From assembly GCA_016794345.1 (NCBI GenBank), contig JAEUKE010000136.1:1-64000 (forward strand): DNA of 64,000 bases, written 5' to 3'. This DNA is from Myxococcales bacterium (GTDB taxonomy: Bacteria > Myxococcota_A > Polyangia > Polyangiales > Polyangiaceae). A program made the position numbers and the translations under genes. The notes beneath the pieces were generated by a model. That model was not told where the DNA came from, did not search any database, and saw nothing but the letters and a program-made list of their open reading frames with translations. Shown piece after piece: positions 8,620 through 16,586 of this stretch; the stretch's first letter is position 1; each line of letters begins with the position of its first letter.

Positions 8620-9500
8620 CGCCGGGACTCCACGTCGAGCGGCTGCGACGCTGCCCTCCGCGCGAGCGCCGCGTCGCGCAGCGAACGCGCCTTCTCCGCC
8701 TCGTCCTGCAGCTCCTGCCAGGCGGGGATGTCGTCGTCCCACTCGATGAGCGTGGAGACCGCGCCGCACCGCTCGACGGCGCGCGCGTAGAGCTTCCATA
8801 CGTCGTCGATGATGTGGCCGGAGTGCGTGTCGAGGATGTAGCGCTCGAACCGCGTGTGGCCGGCGAGGTGGATCTGCACGACGCGGTGAGCAGGGATGGC
8901 GTCGACGAACTGGCCCGGCTCGAAGCCGTGGTTGAACGACGAGACGTAGATGTTGTTCACGTCCAGGAGGATGCCGACGTCGGCCTCCTCCGCGATGGCG
9001 CGGACGAACTCCCACTCGGTCATGCGGCTCGCCGTGTACGTCATGTACGACGAGACGTTCTCGAGGGCGAAGCGGACCTCGAGGTAGTCCTGGACGATGC
9101 GCGCGCGCTCGGCGACGTAGCGAACCACCTCCTCCGTGTAAGGCAGCGGCAAGAGGTCGTGCAGGTTCAGACAGTCCGCGCCGGTCCAGCACAGGTGATC
9201 GCTGACCCAGGGCGAGCCCGTCTTCTTGAGCAGCGCCTTCAGCTTCTTCAGGTACTCCCAGTCGAGCGGCGAGGCGCTGCCGATGGAGAGCGAGACGCCG
9301 TGCTGCACGACGCGGTAATCCGCGAGCGCGCGCTCGAGGTTCGAGATGGGCCTGCCGCCCGGGACCATGAAGTTCTCGCTGATGACCTCGAACCAGTCCA
9401 TCTTCGGCTTCGTCTCGAAGACGTGACCGTAGTGCGGGATGCGGAGCCCCACGCCGATCCCGAGATCGGGCAGGCCGAGACGAGGAGGGGGAGAGGTCAT
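8616..9500 (-). CDS. bufB: DUF692/MNIO peptide-modifying iron enzyme, BufB-like
   Basis: A 294-residue TIM-barrel protein of the DUF692 family (multinuclear non-heme iron oxidative enzymes). Likely metal ligands and conserved blocks are IPHYGHVFETKPKMDWFEVI, SENFM, VQHGVSLSIG, VSDHLCW, FALENVSSYM, LLDVNNIYVSSFNHG, QIHLAGH, DTHSGH and the C-terminal LIEWDDDIPAW. Known members oxidise cysteines in ribosomal precursor peptides, giving oxazolone/thioamide or thiooxazole groups that bind copper. The gene lies between a Cys-rich precursor and a DUF2063 partner. All likely metal-binding residues look intact. Confidence 0.92.
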   Translation of the reverse strand: MTSPPPRLGLPDLGIGVGLRIPHYGHVFETKPKMDWFEVISENFMVPGGRPISNLERALADYRVVQHGVSLSIGSASPLDWEYLKKLKALLKKTGSPWVSDHLCWTGADCLNLHDLLPLPYTEEVVRYVAERARIVQDYLEVRFALENVSSYMTYTASRMTEWEFVRAIAEEADVGILLDVNNIYVSSFNHGFEPGQFVDAIPAHRVVQIHLAGHTRFERYILDTHSGHIIDDVWKLYARAVERCGAVSTLIEWDDDIPAWQELQDEAEKARSLRDAALARRAASQPLDVESRR

Positions 9501-9536
9501 GCGCGCCTTGTTTCCTGTCTTGCCTCACAAAAGGAG

Positions 9537-9597
9537 CAGGGGCTCTCCGGAGCGAGACCGAACCGTGTGGTCCCTGTGCTCGGCCCGTGAGCCCCTG
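9537..9597 (-). promoter_or_regulatory. Inverted repeat between precursor and MNIO enzyme: possible attenuator
   Basis: A perfect 9-bp inverted repeat, CAGGGGCTC (9537-9545) and GAGCCCCTG (9589-9597), encloses 43 bases. The loop holds a further GACC/GGTC pairing. It lies in the 120-base gap between the precursor (stop at 9621) and the enzyme start (9500) on their transcript. There is no clear U-tract, so it is not a standard terminator. It could limit read-through or act as an mRNA processing or stability element that makes precursor more abundant than enzyme. Confidence 0.5.
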
Positions 9598-9620
9598 ATG
9601 TCAACGCGCTCGTGCGAGGC

Positions 9621-9914
9621 TCAGTTGGCGCAGTCCCCCGACTTGCAGCCGCCCTTGCCCTTGCACTCGTTCATGCCCTTGCACTCGTTGGCGCCCTCGA
9701 CCTTGCAGCCGCCCTTGCCCTTGCAGCTGTTGCGGCCCTTGCAGCACTCCTTCGCGCCACCCTCGGCAGCCGCGGGTGCATCCGCTGCGGCAGCCGGAGC
9801 GCTCGAGTCAGCCGCCGGCTGCTCGGCGCCCTGCTTCTCCCCGCCGGCACAGCCCACGAGCCCCACCACCAAGCCGCCAGCAGCCGAGAATGCGAGAGAT
9901 TTTGCGATGTCCAT
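9621..9914 (-). CDS. bufA: Cys-rich lipoprotein, BufA-like RiPP precursor
   Basis: A 97-residue precursor starting at ATG 9914 with a strong ribosome site (GGAGGA, about 8 bases upstream). The N-terminus is a signal sequence ending in the lipobox LVGC at about residue 22, so the product should be a lipoprotein. An Ala/Pro/Ser linker leads to a C-terminal core with eight cysteines in two related ~20-residue units. These are built on CKGRNSCKGKGGC and CKGMNECKGKGGC and end GDCAN. It lies directly upstream of DUF692 and DUF2063 genes. The likely role is periplasmic or surface copper binding after cysteine modification. The lipobox is unusual compared with bufferins that carry a cleaved Sec signal. 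Confidence 0.82.
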   Translation of the reverse strand: MDIAKSLAFSAAGGLVVGLVGCAGGEKQGAEQPAADSSAPAAAADAPAAAEGGAKECCKGRNSCKGKGGCKVEGANECKGMNECKGKGGCKSGDCAN

Positions 9915-10030
9915 GTCGTTCGTCCTCCAGGTTGCGTGAAAGAGAGTCGCAGCCTCTACGTGCGACCCTTGCGTCGGTTTCGCCGGTGCAGAGGAAAGAC
10001 GCGCATCGTGTGCGCGGCGGCTCACGGAGG

Positions 10031-10083
10031 TTGACAGTCCTCGGTTTGTTTCCTAATGAACTTTCAGAAGGCTCTGAAAGTTC
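10031..10083 (+). promoter_or_regulatory. Sigma-70-type promoter with operator palindrome upstream of the menaquinone operon
   Basis: TTGACA (10031-10036), 17-base spacer, TAATGA (10054-10059). The -10 overlaps a perfect 11-bp inverted repeat, GAACTTTCAGA (10058-10068) and TCTGAAAGTTC (10073-10083), with a 4-base centre. The expected transcription start lies inside the palindrome, so a bound dimer would block initiation. The adjacent GbsR/MarR gene, 20 bases downstream, is the obvious candidate repressor, which implies autoregulation. Confidence 0.8.
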
Positions 10084-10103
10084 GGAGCCTTCGAGGAGGA
10101 CCG

Positions 10104-10661
10104 ATGTCGGACTCTATCCGCAGGGCAGAGCTCCTGGCGGCGGAGGCAATAGGTGACGTGATCGAGCACTGGGGGTTCCGGAAGGCGCTCGGCCGCGTCT
10201 GGACTGTCCTCTACCTCGACACGGAGCCTCTGCCTGCCGCCGAGATCTGCGAGCGTCTCAGCATGTCGTCTGGCGCGGTGAGCACGACCCTGGCGGAGCT
10301 CCAGAGGTGGGGTGTCGCCAGGCGCGTGTGGAAGCCCGGAGAGCGGCGCGAGTTCTTCGAGGCCGAGACCGACTTCTGGAAGATGATCTCCAAGGTCATC
10401 AGCGAGCGCGAGCGCTTCCTCGCGGAGAGCGTGCGCGGCCGCCTCGAACAAGCCGCCCAGTTCGCCGACGAGGCCGAGCGGTCGCCCCGCCGCGGCCACG
10501 TCGTCGAGCGCATCCGCCGCCTCGCCGCGTTCGCGCACGTGGCCGAATCCGTCCTCGAATCGTTCATTCGCTCGCAACGCGCGGACTTCCAGAAGTTCGG
10601 CAATCTGCTCTCAATCGCGCGCGGGCGGGCCTCCGTCGCGGCGGGAGGAAAGGGATCATGA
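10104..10661 (+). CDS. GbsR/MarR-type transcriptional regulator of the menaquinone operon
   Basis: A 185-residue regulator. A winged helix covers about residues 25-90 (LPAAEICERLSMSSGAVSTT is the helix-turn-helix), followed by the wing and a long helical C-terminal dimerisation part. The pattern SMSSGAVSTTLAELQRWGVA resembles GbsR-type MarR proteins. ATG 10104 is preceded by GAGGAGGA and gives the normal length; an ATG at 10056 lies in the promoter and is rejected. The stop overlaps the polyprenyl synthase ATG by 4 bases, so it is the first gene of the operon. It probably binds the palindrome at 10058-10083. The ligand is unknown. Confidence 0.85.
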   Translation: MSDSIRRAELLAAEAIGDVIEHWGFRKALGRVWTVLYLDTEPLPAAEICERLSMSSGAVSTTLAELQRWGVARRVWKPGERREFFEAETDFWKMISKVISERERFLAESVRGRLEQAAQFADEAERSPRRGHVVERIRRLAAFAHVAESVLESFIRSQRADFQKFGNLLSIARGRASVAAGGKGS

Positions 10662-11752
10662 CATCGGCACCTTGCTTGACGCTCCCGGATGAAGCCCCGC
10701 TGGACCTGGAGGCGCGGCCGCGTGTCTTCCGTTCGCTCGAGTCGGCCGTGCGCCGCGCCGGGCCCGACGGCGCGGAGGCGCGCCTCGCGGATCTCCGCGC
10801 CTTCCTCGAGGAGGACCTGGCCGGCATCGAGCGCGACCTCGAGACGCTCGAGCTCGGCTCGACGGCCACCCACAAGAGCGCCGGGCACCTCATCGCCTGC
10901 GGCGGCAAGCGGCTCCGCCCCATGTGTGTGGCCCTCGCCGCGCGCGTCGGGAGCGGCTTCGACGCCGCGGCGCGAGATCTCGCCGTCGCGTCGGAGCTCG
11001 TGCACGCCGCGACGCTGCTCCACGACGACGTCGTCGACCTCGGCGAGCGGCGGCGCGGCTCGCCCGCCGCGCGGATGATCTACGGCAACGCCGCCTCGAT
11101 CTTCGCGGGTGATTGGCTCCTGGTCGAGGCGCTCGTCCGGGTGCGGCGCACGGGCCTGCCGGACGTGCTCGACAAGGCGCTCGGAGTCCTGACCGAGATG
11201 CTCGAAGCCGAGGCGATGCAGCTGGATCGGCGCGGCAAGCTCGACGGCTCCGTCGCGGACTACCTCCGCGTCGTGACCGGCAAGACCGCCTCGCTCTTCC
11301 GCTGGGCGCTCTTCGCCGGGGCTCGCGCAGGCGGGCTCGACGACCGCGCGGCGCGCCTCATGCAGACGTTCGGCGACAAGCTGGGCGTCGCTTTCCAGGT
11401 CACCGACGACCTGCTGGACGTCGACGGTGATCCCGAGCGGATCGGCAAGGAGCTCTACGCGGATCTGCGGGAAGGCAAGGCGACGTACCCGCTCCTCGTC
11501 GCGCTCGAGCGTCGGCCGGCGCTCCGCGGCGACCTCGAGCAGGCGCTGGCGGGCGGCTCGGTCGGCGCCGCGCTCGCGGGCTCGGTCAGCCTTGCGATGC
11601 GGGAGACCGGAGCCATCGAGGAGACGCGCGCCCTCGCGACGCGGCTCGTCTCGGAGGCCAAGGGGGCCCTCACGGAAATCGGCGCCGACGACAGGCCGGC
11701 GCTGCAGGCTCTCATCGCGGTGGCGGACGCCATCGCGTCGCGGAGGAAATGA
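10658..11752 (+). CDS. Polyprenyl diphosphate synthase (menaquinone side chain)
   Basis: A 364-residue all-helical trans-prenyltransferase. The first aspartate-rich motif is in LLHDDVVD and the second in FQVTDDLLDVDGD. GGKRLRP, for diphosphate binding, is near residue 85. It extends farnesyl or geranyl diphosphate with isopentenyl units to make the long chain that MenA attaches to the naphthoquinone ring. The N-terminal ~45 residues are longer than in most homologues. ATG 10658 overlaps the regulator stop (ATGA) behind a GGGAGGAAAGGG site. Product chain length cannot be judged from sequence alone. The place in a men operon supports a HepT/IspB-like role. Confidence 0.92.
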   Translation: MTSAPCLTLPDEAPLDLEARPRVFRSLESAVRRAGPDGAEARLADLRAFLEEDLAGIERDLETLELGSTATHKSAGHLIACGGKRLRPMCVALAARVGSGFDAAARDLAVASELVHAATLLHDDVVDLGERRRGSPAARMIYGNAASIFAGDWLLVEALVRVRRTGLPDVLDKALGVLTEMLEAEAMQLDRRGKLDGSVADYLRVVTGKTASLFRWALFAGARAGGLDDRAARLMQTFGDKLGVAFQVTDDLLDVDGDPERIGKELYADLREGKATYPLLVALERRPALRGDLEQALAGGSVGAALAGSVSLAMRETGAIEETRALATRLVSEAKGALTEIGADDRPALQALIAVADAIASRRK

Positions 11753-11753
11753 C

Positions 11754-12740
11754 ATGATTGTCACACTTAGCCGCGAAGCGGACGTCGACTCCGTCAAGGG
11801 CGAGCTCGCCGGGCTCGGTCTGTGGGTCGGCAGCGTGGAGCGCTCGCGCTCCGGAGACATTCACCTGGTGGTCGGGCAGGCCTCGACCCACGTCGACCCG
11901 TCGCTCGTCGAGCGCGTGGCCGGCGTGTCGAGCGTGAGCGCGCCGGCTTCGAGCCACCCGCGCGTGGACGCGCACGGCCCCCGCCTCGACATCGGCGGGA
12001 TCGCCATCTCCCCGGCGAGCCCCGTCGTGGTCTCCGGCCCCTGCGCCGTCGAGTCGGAGGAGCAGATCTTCCGCATCGCCGGCAAGCTGGCCGAGGTCGG
12101 GGTGAAGCTCCTGCGCGGCGGCGCTTACAAGCCCCGCACGAGCCCCTACGCGTTCCAGGGCCACGGCCGCTCCGCGCTCGCCTGGCTCCGGGCCGCGGCG
12201 GATCGCTCGGGCATGAAGGTCGTGACCGAGGTCCTCAGCGAGGCCGACGTCGAGCCGGTCGCCGAGCACGCGGACGTGCTCCAGATCGGCTCGCGCAACA
12301 TGCAGGCCTTCTCGCTGCTGAAGGCGGTCGGGCGCGCCAAGAAGCCCGTCCTGCTCAAGCGGAGCATGGCGGCCACGGTGGAGGAGTGGCTCCTCGCGGG
12401 CGAGTACCTGCTCTCGCACGGGGCCGCCGGGGTGGTCTTCTGCGAGCGCGGCGTGCGGGGCTTCGACCCGTCGACGCGCAACCTCCTCGATCTGGGCGCG
12501 GTGGCGCTGCTCTCGCACGTCTACCGGCTGCCCGTCCTCGTCGATCCGTCGCACGCGACGGGACGTCGAGAGCTGGTCATGCCGCTCGCCCGGGCAGCCC
12601 TCGCGGCTGGCGCCGCCGGCGTCATGGTGGAGGTGCACGACGACCCGGCCAAGGCGAAGAGCGACGGCCCGCAGGCTCTCGCGCCCGAGAGCCTCGCCGA
12701 GCTCATGGCCCACATGAGCCAGAAGGGAGGCGCGCGATGA
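11754..12740 (+). CDS. aroF: 3-deoxy-7-phosphoheptulonate synthase (DAHP synthase, type I-beta)
   Basis: A 328-residue enzyme that condenses phosphoenolpyruvate and erythrose 4-phosphate, the first step toward chorismate. A short N-terminal ferredoxin-like regulatory domain (about residues 1-70) precedes the barrel. The barrel carries GPCAVESEEQ, LLRGGAYKPRTSPYAFQG (substrate lysine and arginines), LLKRSM and DPSHATGRRELV (metal site). The gene starts one base after the preceding stop (TGACATG). Its place in the men operon ties chorismate supply directly to menaquinone demand. The N-terminal domain suggests feedback control, but the effector is unknown. Confidence 0.93.
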   Translation: MIVTLSREADVDSVKGELAGLGLWVGSVERSRSGDIHLVVGQASTHVDPSLVERVAGVSSVSAPASSHPRVDAHGPRLDIGGIAISPASPVVVSGPCAVESEEQIFRIAGKLAEVGVKLLRGGAYKPRTSPYAFQGHGRSALAWLRAAADRSGMKVVTEVLSEADVEPVAEHADVLQIGSRNMQAFSLLKAVGRAKKPVLLKRSMAATVEEWLLAGEYLLSHGAAGVVFCERGVRGFDPSTRNLLDLGAVALLSHVYRLPVLVDPSHATGRRELVMPLARAALAAGAAGVMVEVHDDPAKAKSDGPQALAPESLAELMAHMSQKGGAR

Positions 12741-13462
12741 CACTCGAGATCACTCCGGAGCAGGGCGGTCAGCGGCTGGGGAGCGGCGCGATGTTCGATC
12801 GCATCGCGGATCGCTACGACCTGTTGAACCGCATCATCTCGCTCGGGATCGACGGCTCGTGGCGCAGGAAGACCGTGCGCGCGCTCGGCCTGGGTGATGA
12901 CGCGCACGTCCTCGACGTGGCGACCGGGACGGCGGATCTCGCGCTGGAGATCGCCGGCCACGCGCCCTCGGCGCACATCGTCGGGCTCGATCCCAGCGAG
13001 GGCATGTTGGCCGTCGGCCGCAAGAAGGTGGACCGCGCGGGCCTCACGGACCGCGTCTCGCTCGTCGTGGGTGACGCGATGTCGCTTCCTTTCGAGGACG
13101 CGACCTTCGACGCGATCACGATCGCGTTCGGCATCCGAAACGTCCCCGATCGGCCGAAGGGTCTGGAGGAGATGTTGCGCGTGACGAAGCCGGGCGGCAC
13201 CCTCGCCATCCTCGAGCTCTCCGAGCCGGAGGGCGGCGTGATGGGCTCGCTCGCCAAGATGCACGTCCACACGATCGTGCCCTTCGTCGGGGGCCTGCTC
13301 TCCGGCAGCCAGGAGTACCGCTACCTCCAGCGGTCGATCGCGGCGTTCCCGCCAGCGGACCAGTTCGGCCAGATCATGCACAAGGCCGGCTGGGAGGTGG
13401 AGCGGATCGAGCCGCTGACCTTCGGCGTGGCGCACCTCTACGTCGGGAGGAAGCCCGCTTGA
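12737..13462 (+). CDS. menG: Demethylmenaquinone methyltransferase
   Basis: A 241-residue class I SAM methyltransferase of the UbiE/MenG family, which adds the ring methyl group in the last step of menaquinone synthesis. It shows FDRIADRYDLLNRIISLGID, the SAM motif LDVATGTADLAL, GLDPSEGML, VGDAMSLPF, FGIRNVPD and SGSQEYRYLQRSI. No quinone gene other than men genes is present, so menaquinone is the likely product. ATG 12737 overlaps the DAHP synthase stop (ATGA) with AAGGGAGG upstream. The next gene overlaps its stop in turn. Confidence 0.95.
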   Translation: MTLEITPEQGGQRLGSGAMFDRIADRYDLLNRIISLGIDGSWRRKTVRALGLGDDAHVLDVATGTADLALEIAGHAPSAHIVGLDPSEGMLAVGRKKVDRAGLTDRVSLVVGDAMSLPFEDATFDAITIAFGIRNVPDRPKGLEEMLRVTKPGGTLAILELSEPEGGVMGSLAKMHVHTIVPFVGGLLSGSQEYRYLQRSIAAFPPADQFGQIMHKAGWEVERIEPLTFGVAHLYVGRKPA

Positions 13463-14823
13463 CCATCCGGGCTCGTGTCGTCGGCGCCCTGCGGCGCGTG
13501 GGTCGGTTGCGGCCGGAGGGAGATCTGCTCGCCATCAGCTTGCCGATCCCGCCGGACTCCGCCGCGATGGCAGCCGATTTCGAGCCCACATTTCTCTGGG
13601 ACGCGAGGCGAGCCGAGACGCTGGCGCCGCGCCTCGTCGCTGCGTTCGGCGAGGTCGCCGCCGCGGAGGCCGAAGGAAACGACCGCATCCGCGCCGTCGA
13701 GCAGCGAGCGCGCGAGGTGCTCTCGTCCGTCACGCCGGTCGGCTCCGCGACGCCGCGCCTCTTCGGCGCGGTGTCGTTCGATCACGGTCGGCTCGAGGGC
13801 TTCGAGCCCTTCGGCGAGGCGCGCTTCTTCTTGCCGCGTGTCACCGCGCTGCTCGAGTCGCGGGCGGAGCTGGTCCTTGTCATCCGCCGGGAGGAGCTCG
13901 CGCACGCGTCCGACGTGGCCGACGAGGTGGCGAGCTACCTCGGCGAAGGCGCCCCGGCCCGAGCGCCCTTCGAGAAGCCGCGCGGCCACGTCGTGGTCGA
14001 CGGTCGCGCGGCGTTCGAGCGCGCGGTGTCGCGCGCGCTCGTGGCGATCGGCGAGGGTGCGTTCGAGAAGGTCGTCCTCTGCCGCGCGGTGGACGTGGAG
14101 ACGACCGCGACGGCCGCCTCGATCTCGACCGAGCTCGCGCAGGCCGCGGGCTGCGTCCGTTTCTGCGTCCAGAGGGGCGGCGCCGCGTTCGTGGGCGCGA
14201 CCCCCGAGGTGCTCGTCTCGGTCCGAGGCGACGAGGTGCGGACCGAGGCCGTGGCCGGGACCGAGCCTCGCCGCGGTCACGAGCTGGCCGAGACGTCGCG
14301 GCTGCTCACGCGCGCGAAGGATCTGGCCGAGCACCGCCTCGTGGTGGAGGCCATCAGGAGCGAGCTCGAGCGCGCCGGCTGCGAGGTCGCGGTGCAGGAC
14401 ACCCGGGTCCGCACGCTGACACACGTCCACCACCTGGTCACGCCCATCATCGGTAAGCGCGCGGCGGATACGACCGTCCTCGGGATGGCCGCCGCGCTGC
14501 ACCCGACGCCCGCGCTCGGCGGCTCTCCGCGAGCCCCCGCGCTCGACTTCATCCGCCAGGCAGAGCCCTTCGCGCGTGGGCTCTTCGGCGGCGCGCTCGG
14601 CTGGATCGGCCCCGGTGGGGAAGGGGAGATGGTCGTCGCGCTCCGCTCCGCGCTCGTGCGCGGCGCCCGCGCCACCGCGTTCGCCGGCTGCGGGATCGTG
14701 GCCGGCAGCGTGCCGGAGCTCGAGGCGCAAGAGACCGACGCGAAGCTCGGCTCGATGATGCGGGCGCTCGGTGTGAGCGCCGCCCCGAAGCCGGGGCTCG
14801 TCTACCGCGAGGCGGGCGCGTGA
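13459..14823 (+). CDS. menF: Isochorismate synthase
   Basis: A 454-residue chorismate-utilising enzyme that converts chorismate to isochorismate, the entry step of the classical menaquinone route. Family blocks are in the second half: FEKVVLCRAVDVE with the catalytic Lys, FVGATPEVLVSV, EAVAGTEPRRG, and the C-terminal GGALGWIGPGGEGEM and AFAGCGIVAGS with EAQETDAKL. The start is a TTG (13459) that overlaps the menG stop by 4 bases (TTGA). The N-terminal ~150 residues are weakly conserved, as usual in this family. Confidence 0.92.
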   Translation: MTIRARVVGALRRVGRLRPEGDLLAISLPIPPDSAAMAADFEPTFLWDARRAETLAPRLVAAFGEVAAAEAEGNDRIRAVEQRAREVLSSVTPVGSATPRLFGAVSFDHGRLEGFEPFGEARFFLPRVTALLESRAELVLVIRREELAHASDVADEVASYLGEGAPARAPFEKPRGHVVVDGRAAFERAVSRALVAIGEGAFEKVVLCRAVDVETTATAASISTELAQAAGCVRFCVQRGGAAFVGATPEVLVSVRGDEVRTEAVAGTEPRRGHELAETSRLLTRAKDLAEHRLVVEAIRSELERAGCEVAVQDTRVRTLTHVHHLVTPIIGKRAADTTVLGMAAALHPTPALGGSPRAPALDFIRQAEPFARGLFGGALGWIGPGGEGEMVVALRSALVRGARATAFAGCGIVAGSVPELEAQETDAKLGSMMRALGVSAAPKPGLVYREAGA

Positions 14824-16586
14824 GCGAAGGCGGCGAAGGGATCCACCTGGTCTGGGCGCGCCGCGTCGCGGCGGCGCTGGCGGACTGCGGCGCCCGGCAC
14901 GTGGTGCTCAGCCCGGGCTCGCGGTCGACGCCGCTGGCTCTGGCGATCGCGGAGGAGGAACGGCTCTCGCTCTCGGTCGTGATCGACGAGCGCGCCGCCG
15001 GCTTCGTCGCGCTCGGGCAAGCGCGCGTCACGGGGCTGCCGAGCGTGCTCGTCTGCACCTCGGGCAGCGCGGTCGCTCACTACCACCCCGCGGTCATCGA
15101 GGCGGACGCGGCCGGGGTGCCGCTCCTCGTCCTCAGCGCGGACCGCCCCCTCGAGCTCCAGTCCACTGCGGCCTCGCAGACGATCGATCAGGTGAAGCTC
15201 TTCGGGTCACACGTCCGGCGCTACGTGGATCTCGGCGTGCCCGACGAGCCCGCGATGGCCTCGTTGCCCCGCATGGTCGCGTCGGCTCACCTCGCGGCGC
15301 TCGGCCCGCGCCCCGGGCCGGTCCACGTGAACGCTCGGTTCCGCAAGCCGCTCGAGCCGGTCGGCGAAGGTCGGGCCGAAGACGGCGGGAGGCGCGCGCC
15401 GGCGATCTTCCTGCCGCGCCTCCAGGCGTCTGACGATGCTGTCATGGAGCTCGCCTCCCGCGTCCGCGCCGCGAAGCGCGTCGTCGTCGCCGCTGGACCG
15501 GCGTGGGGCACCGCGGAGCCGGCCCGCGCTCGGGCGGAGCGCCTCCGGGCGGCCGCGCGGGTCTTCGCGGGGGCCGCCGACGCGGTGGTGCTCGCCGAGG
15601 TGACGAGCGGCCTCGCCGGGACGGGGAGCGACGAGGAGCCGTCGGCGCTCGGCGCGCTCGGTCCGATGGTCGACTGCCTGGCTCCTGCGGACCTGCTCGT
15701 CCAGATCGGCCGGCCACCCGTTGCGTCGCGCTTCGGCGCGTACGCGTCGCGGGCGGGCGCGCGCGTCGTCGTCGTCGACGGGGAAGCGGCCGATCCCGAC
15801 GCATCGGCCGACGTCTGGCTCGTGGGGGACGCGGCGGACCTGCTCGGTCGGGCCGCCGCGCGCCTCGCCTCGCTGGGTCCGGGCGACGGCGCGCAGGGCA
15901 GGCGTGCCTTCGCCGACTCGGCGCGCGGGGCGCACGCGCGCCTCGCGGCGGCCGTCCTCCGGGAGATTGGCGGCGGCGAGCTCACCGAGCCTTCGCTCGC
16001 CCACGATCTGGTGTCCCGCCTCCCGGCAAGGGCGTTTTTTCTGCCCGGCAACAGCTCACCCGTCCGCGACGCCTGCGCGTTCGGCTCCTTCGCCATGAAG
16101 GACATCACCGTCATCCATCAGCGCGGCGCAGCCGGGATCGACGGGCTCTTCGCGGGCCTGGCCGGGGTGCGGCACGCCGCGCCCGCGGGCAGCCCCGTGG
16201 TCGCGCTCGTGGGCGACGTCAGCGCCCTGCACGACGTGGGCTCGCTCGCGGTCCTCGCGTCCGCGCCGGGACCGTGTGTGTGTGTCGTGGTCGACAACGG
16301 CGGCGGCCGGATCTTCGAGGAGCTGCCCGTCGCGCGGACGAAGGCAGGGCAGGCGCACCTCGAGCGGCTGTTCCTGACGCCGCCGCCGAGCGGCGCGGTG
16401 GGGGCGTTTGCCTCCGCCCTCGGCATCACGTTCGGTCGGGTCGACTCGCGCCGGGCCTTCGCGGCCGCGTTCGAGGCGGCGCTCGCCTCGGGAGCCCCGG
16501 CCATCATCGAGGCCGCCGTCCCCACCGAGGCGAGCCGTGCCACACGTGCCCGGCTCTGCGCCGCGTTCGAGGCGGGTCGTGAATAA
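14820..16586 (+). CDS. menD: SEPHCHC synthase (MenD), ThDP-dependent
   Basis: A 588-residue thiamine-diphosphate enzyme that joins isochorismate and 2-oxoglutarate to SEPHCHC. The N-terminal part has VLSPGSRSTPLALAIAEE and SVVIDERAAGFVALG (catalytic Glu), then CTSGSAVAHYHPAVIEA and LSADRP. The C-terminal cofactor site shows RGAAGIDG and VGDVSALHD followed by VVVDNGGGRIFEELP. Length and order match MenD. The start is GTG 14820, overlapping the menF stop (GTGA). Confidence 0.95.
   Translation: MSEGGEGIHLVWARRVAAALADCGARHVVLSPGSRSTPLALAIAEEERLSLSVVIDERAAGFVALGQARVTGLPSVLVCTSGSAVAHYHPAVIEADAAGVPLLVLSADRPLELQSTAASQTIDQVKLFGSHVRRYVDLGVPDEPAMASLPRMVASAHLAALGPRPGPVHVNARFRKPLEPVGEGRAEDGGRRAPAIFLPRLQASDDAVMELASRVRAAKRVVVAAGPAWGTAEPARARAERLRAAARVFAGAADAVVLAEVTSGLAGTGSDEEPSALGALGPMVDCLAPADLLVQIGRPPVASRFGAYASRAGARVVVVDGEAADPDASADVWLVGDAADLLGRAAARLASLGPGDGAQGRRAFADSARGAHARLAAAVLREIGGGELTEPSLAHDLVSRLPARAFFLPGNSSPVRDACAFGSFAMKDITVIHQRGAAGIDGLFAGLAGVRHAAPAGSPVVALVGDVSALHDVGSLAVLASAPGPCVCVVVDNGGGRIFEELPVARTKAGQAHLERLFLTPPPSGAVGAFASALGITFGRVDSRRAFAAAFEAALASGAPAIIEAAVPTEASRATRARLCAAFEAGRE

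Noticed and set aside
9537..9597. Conventional intrinsic terminator between the RiPP precursor and enzyme
   Set aside because: The stem has a 43-base loop and no T-tract, so I kept it only as a possible attenuator or processing element.
10056..10103. Alternative upstream start for the GbsR/MarR regulator
   Set aside because: The ATG lies in the -10 element and the operator palindrome. The ATG at 10104 has a strong ribosome site and gives the family length.
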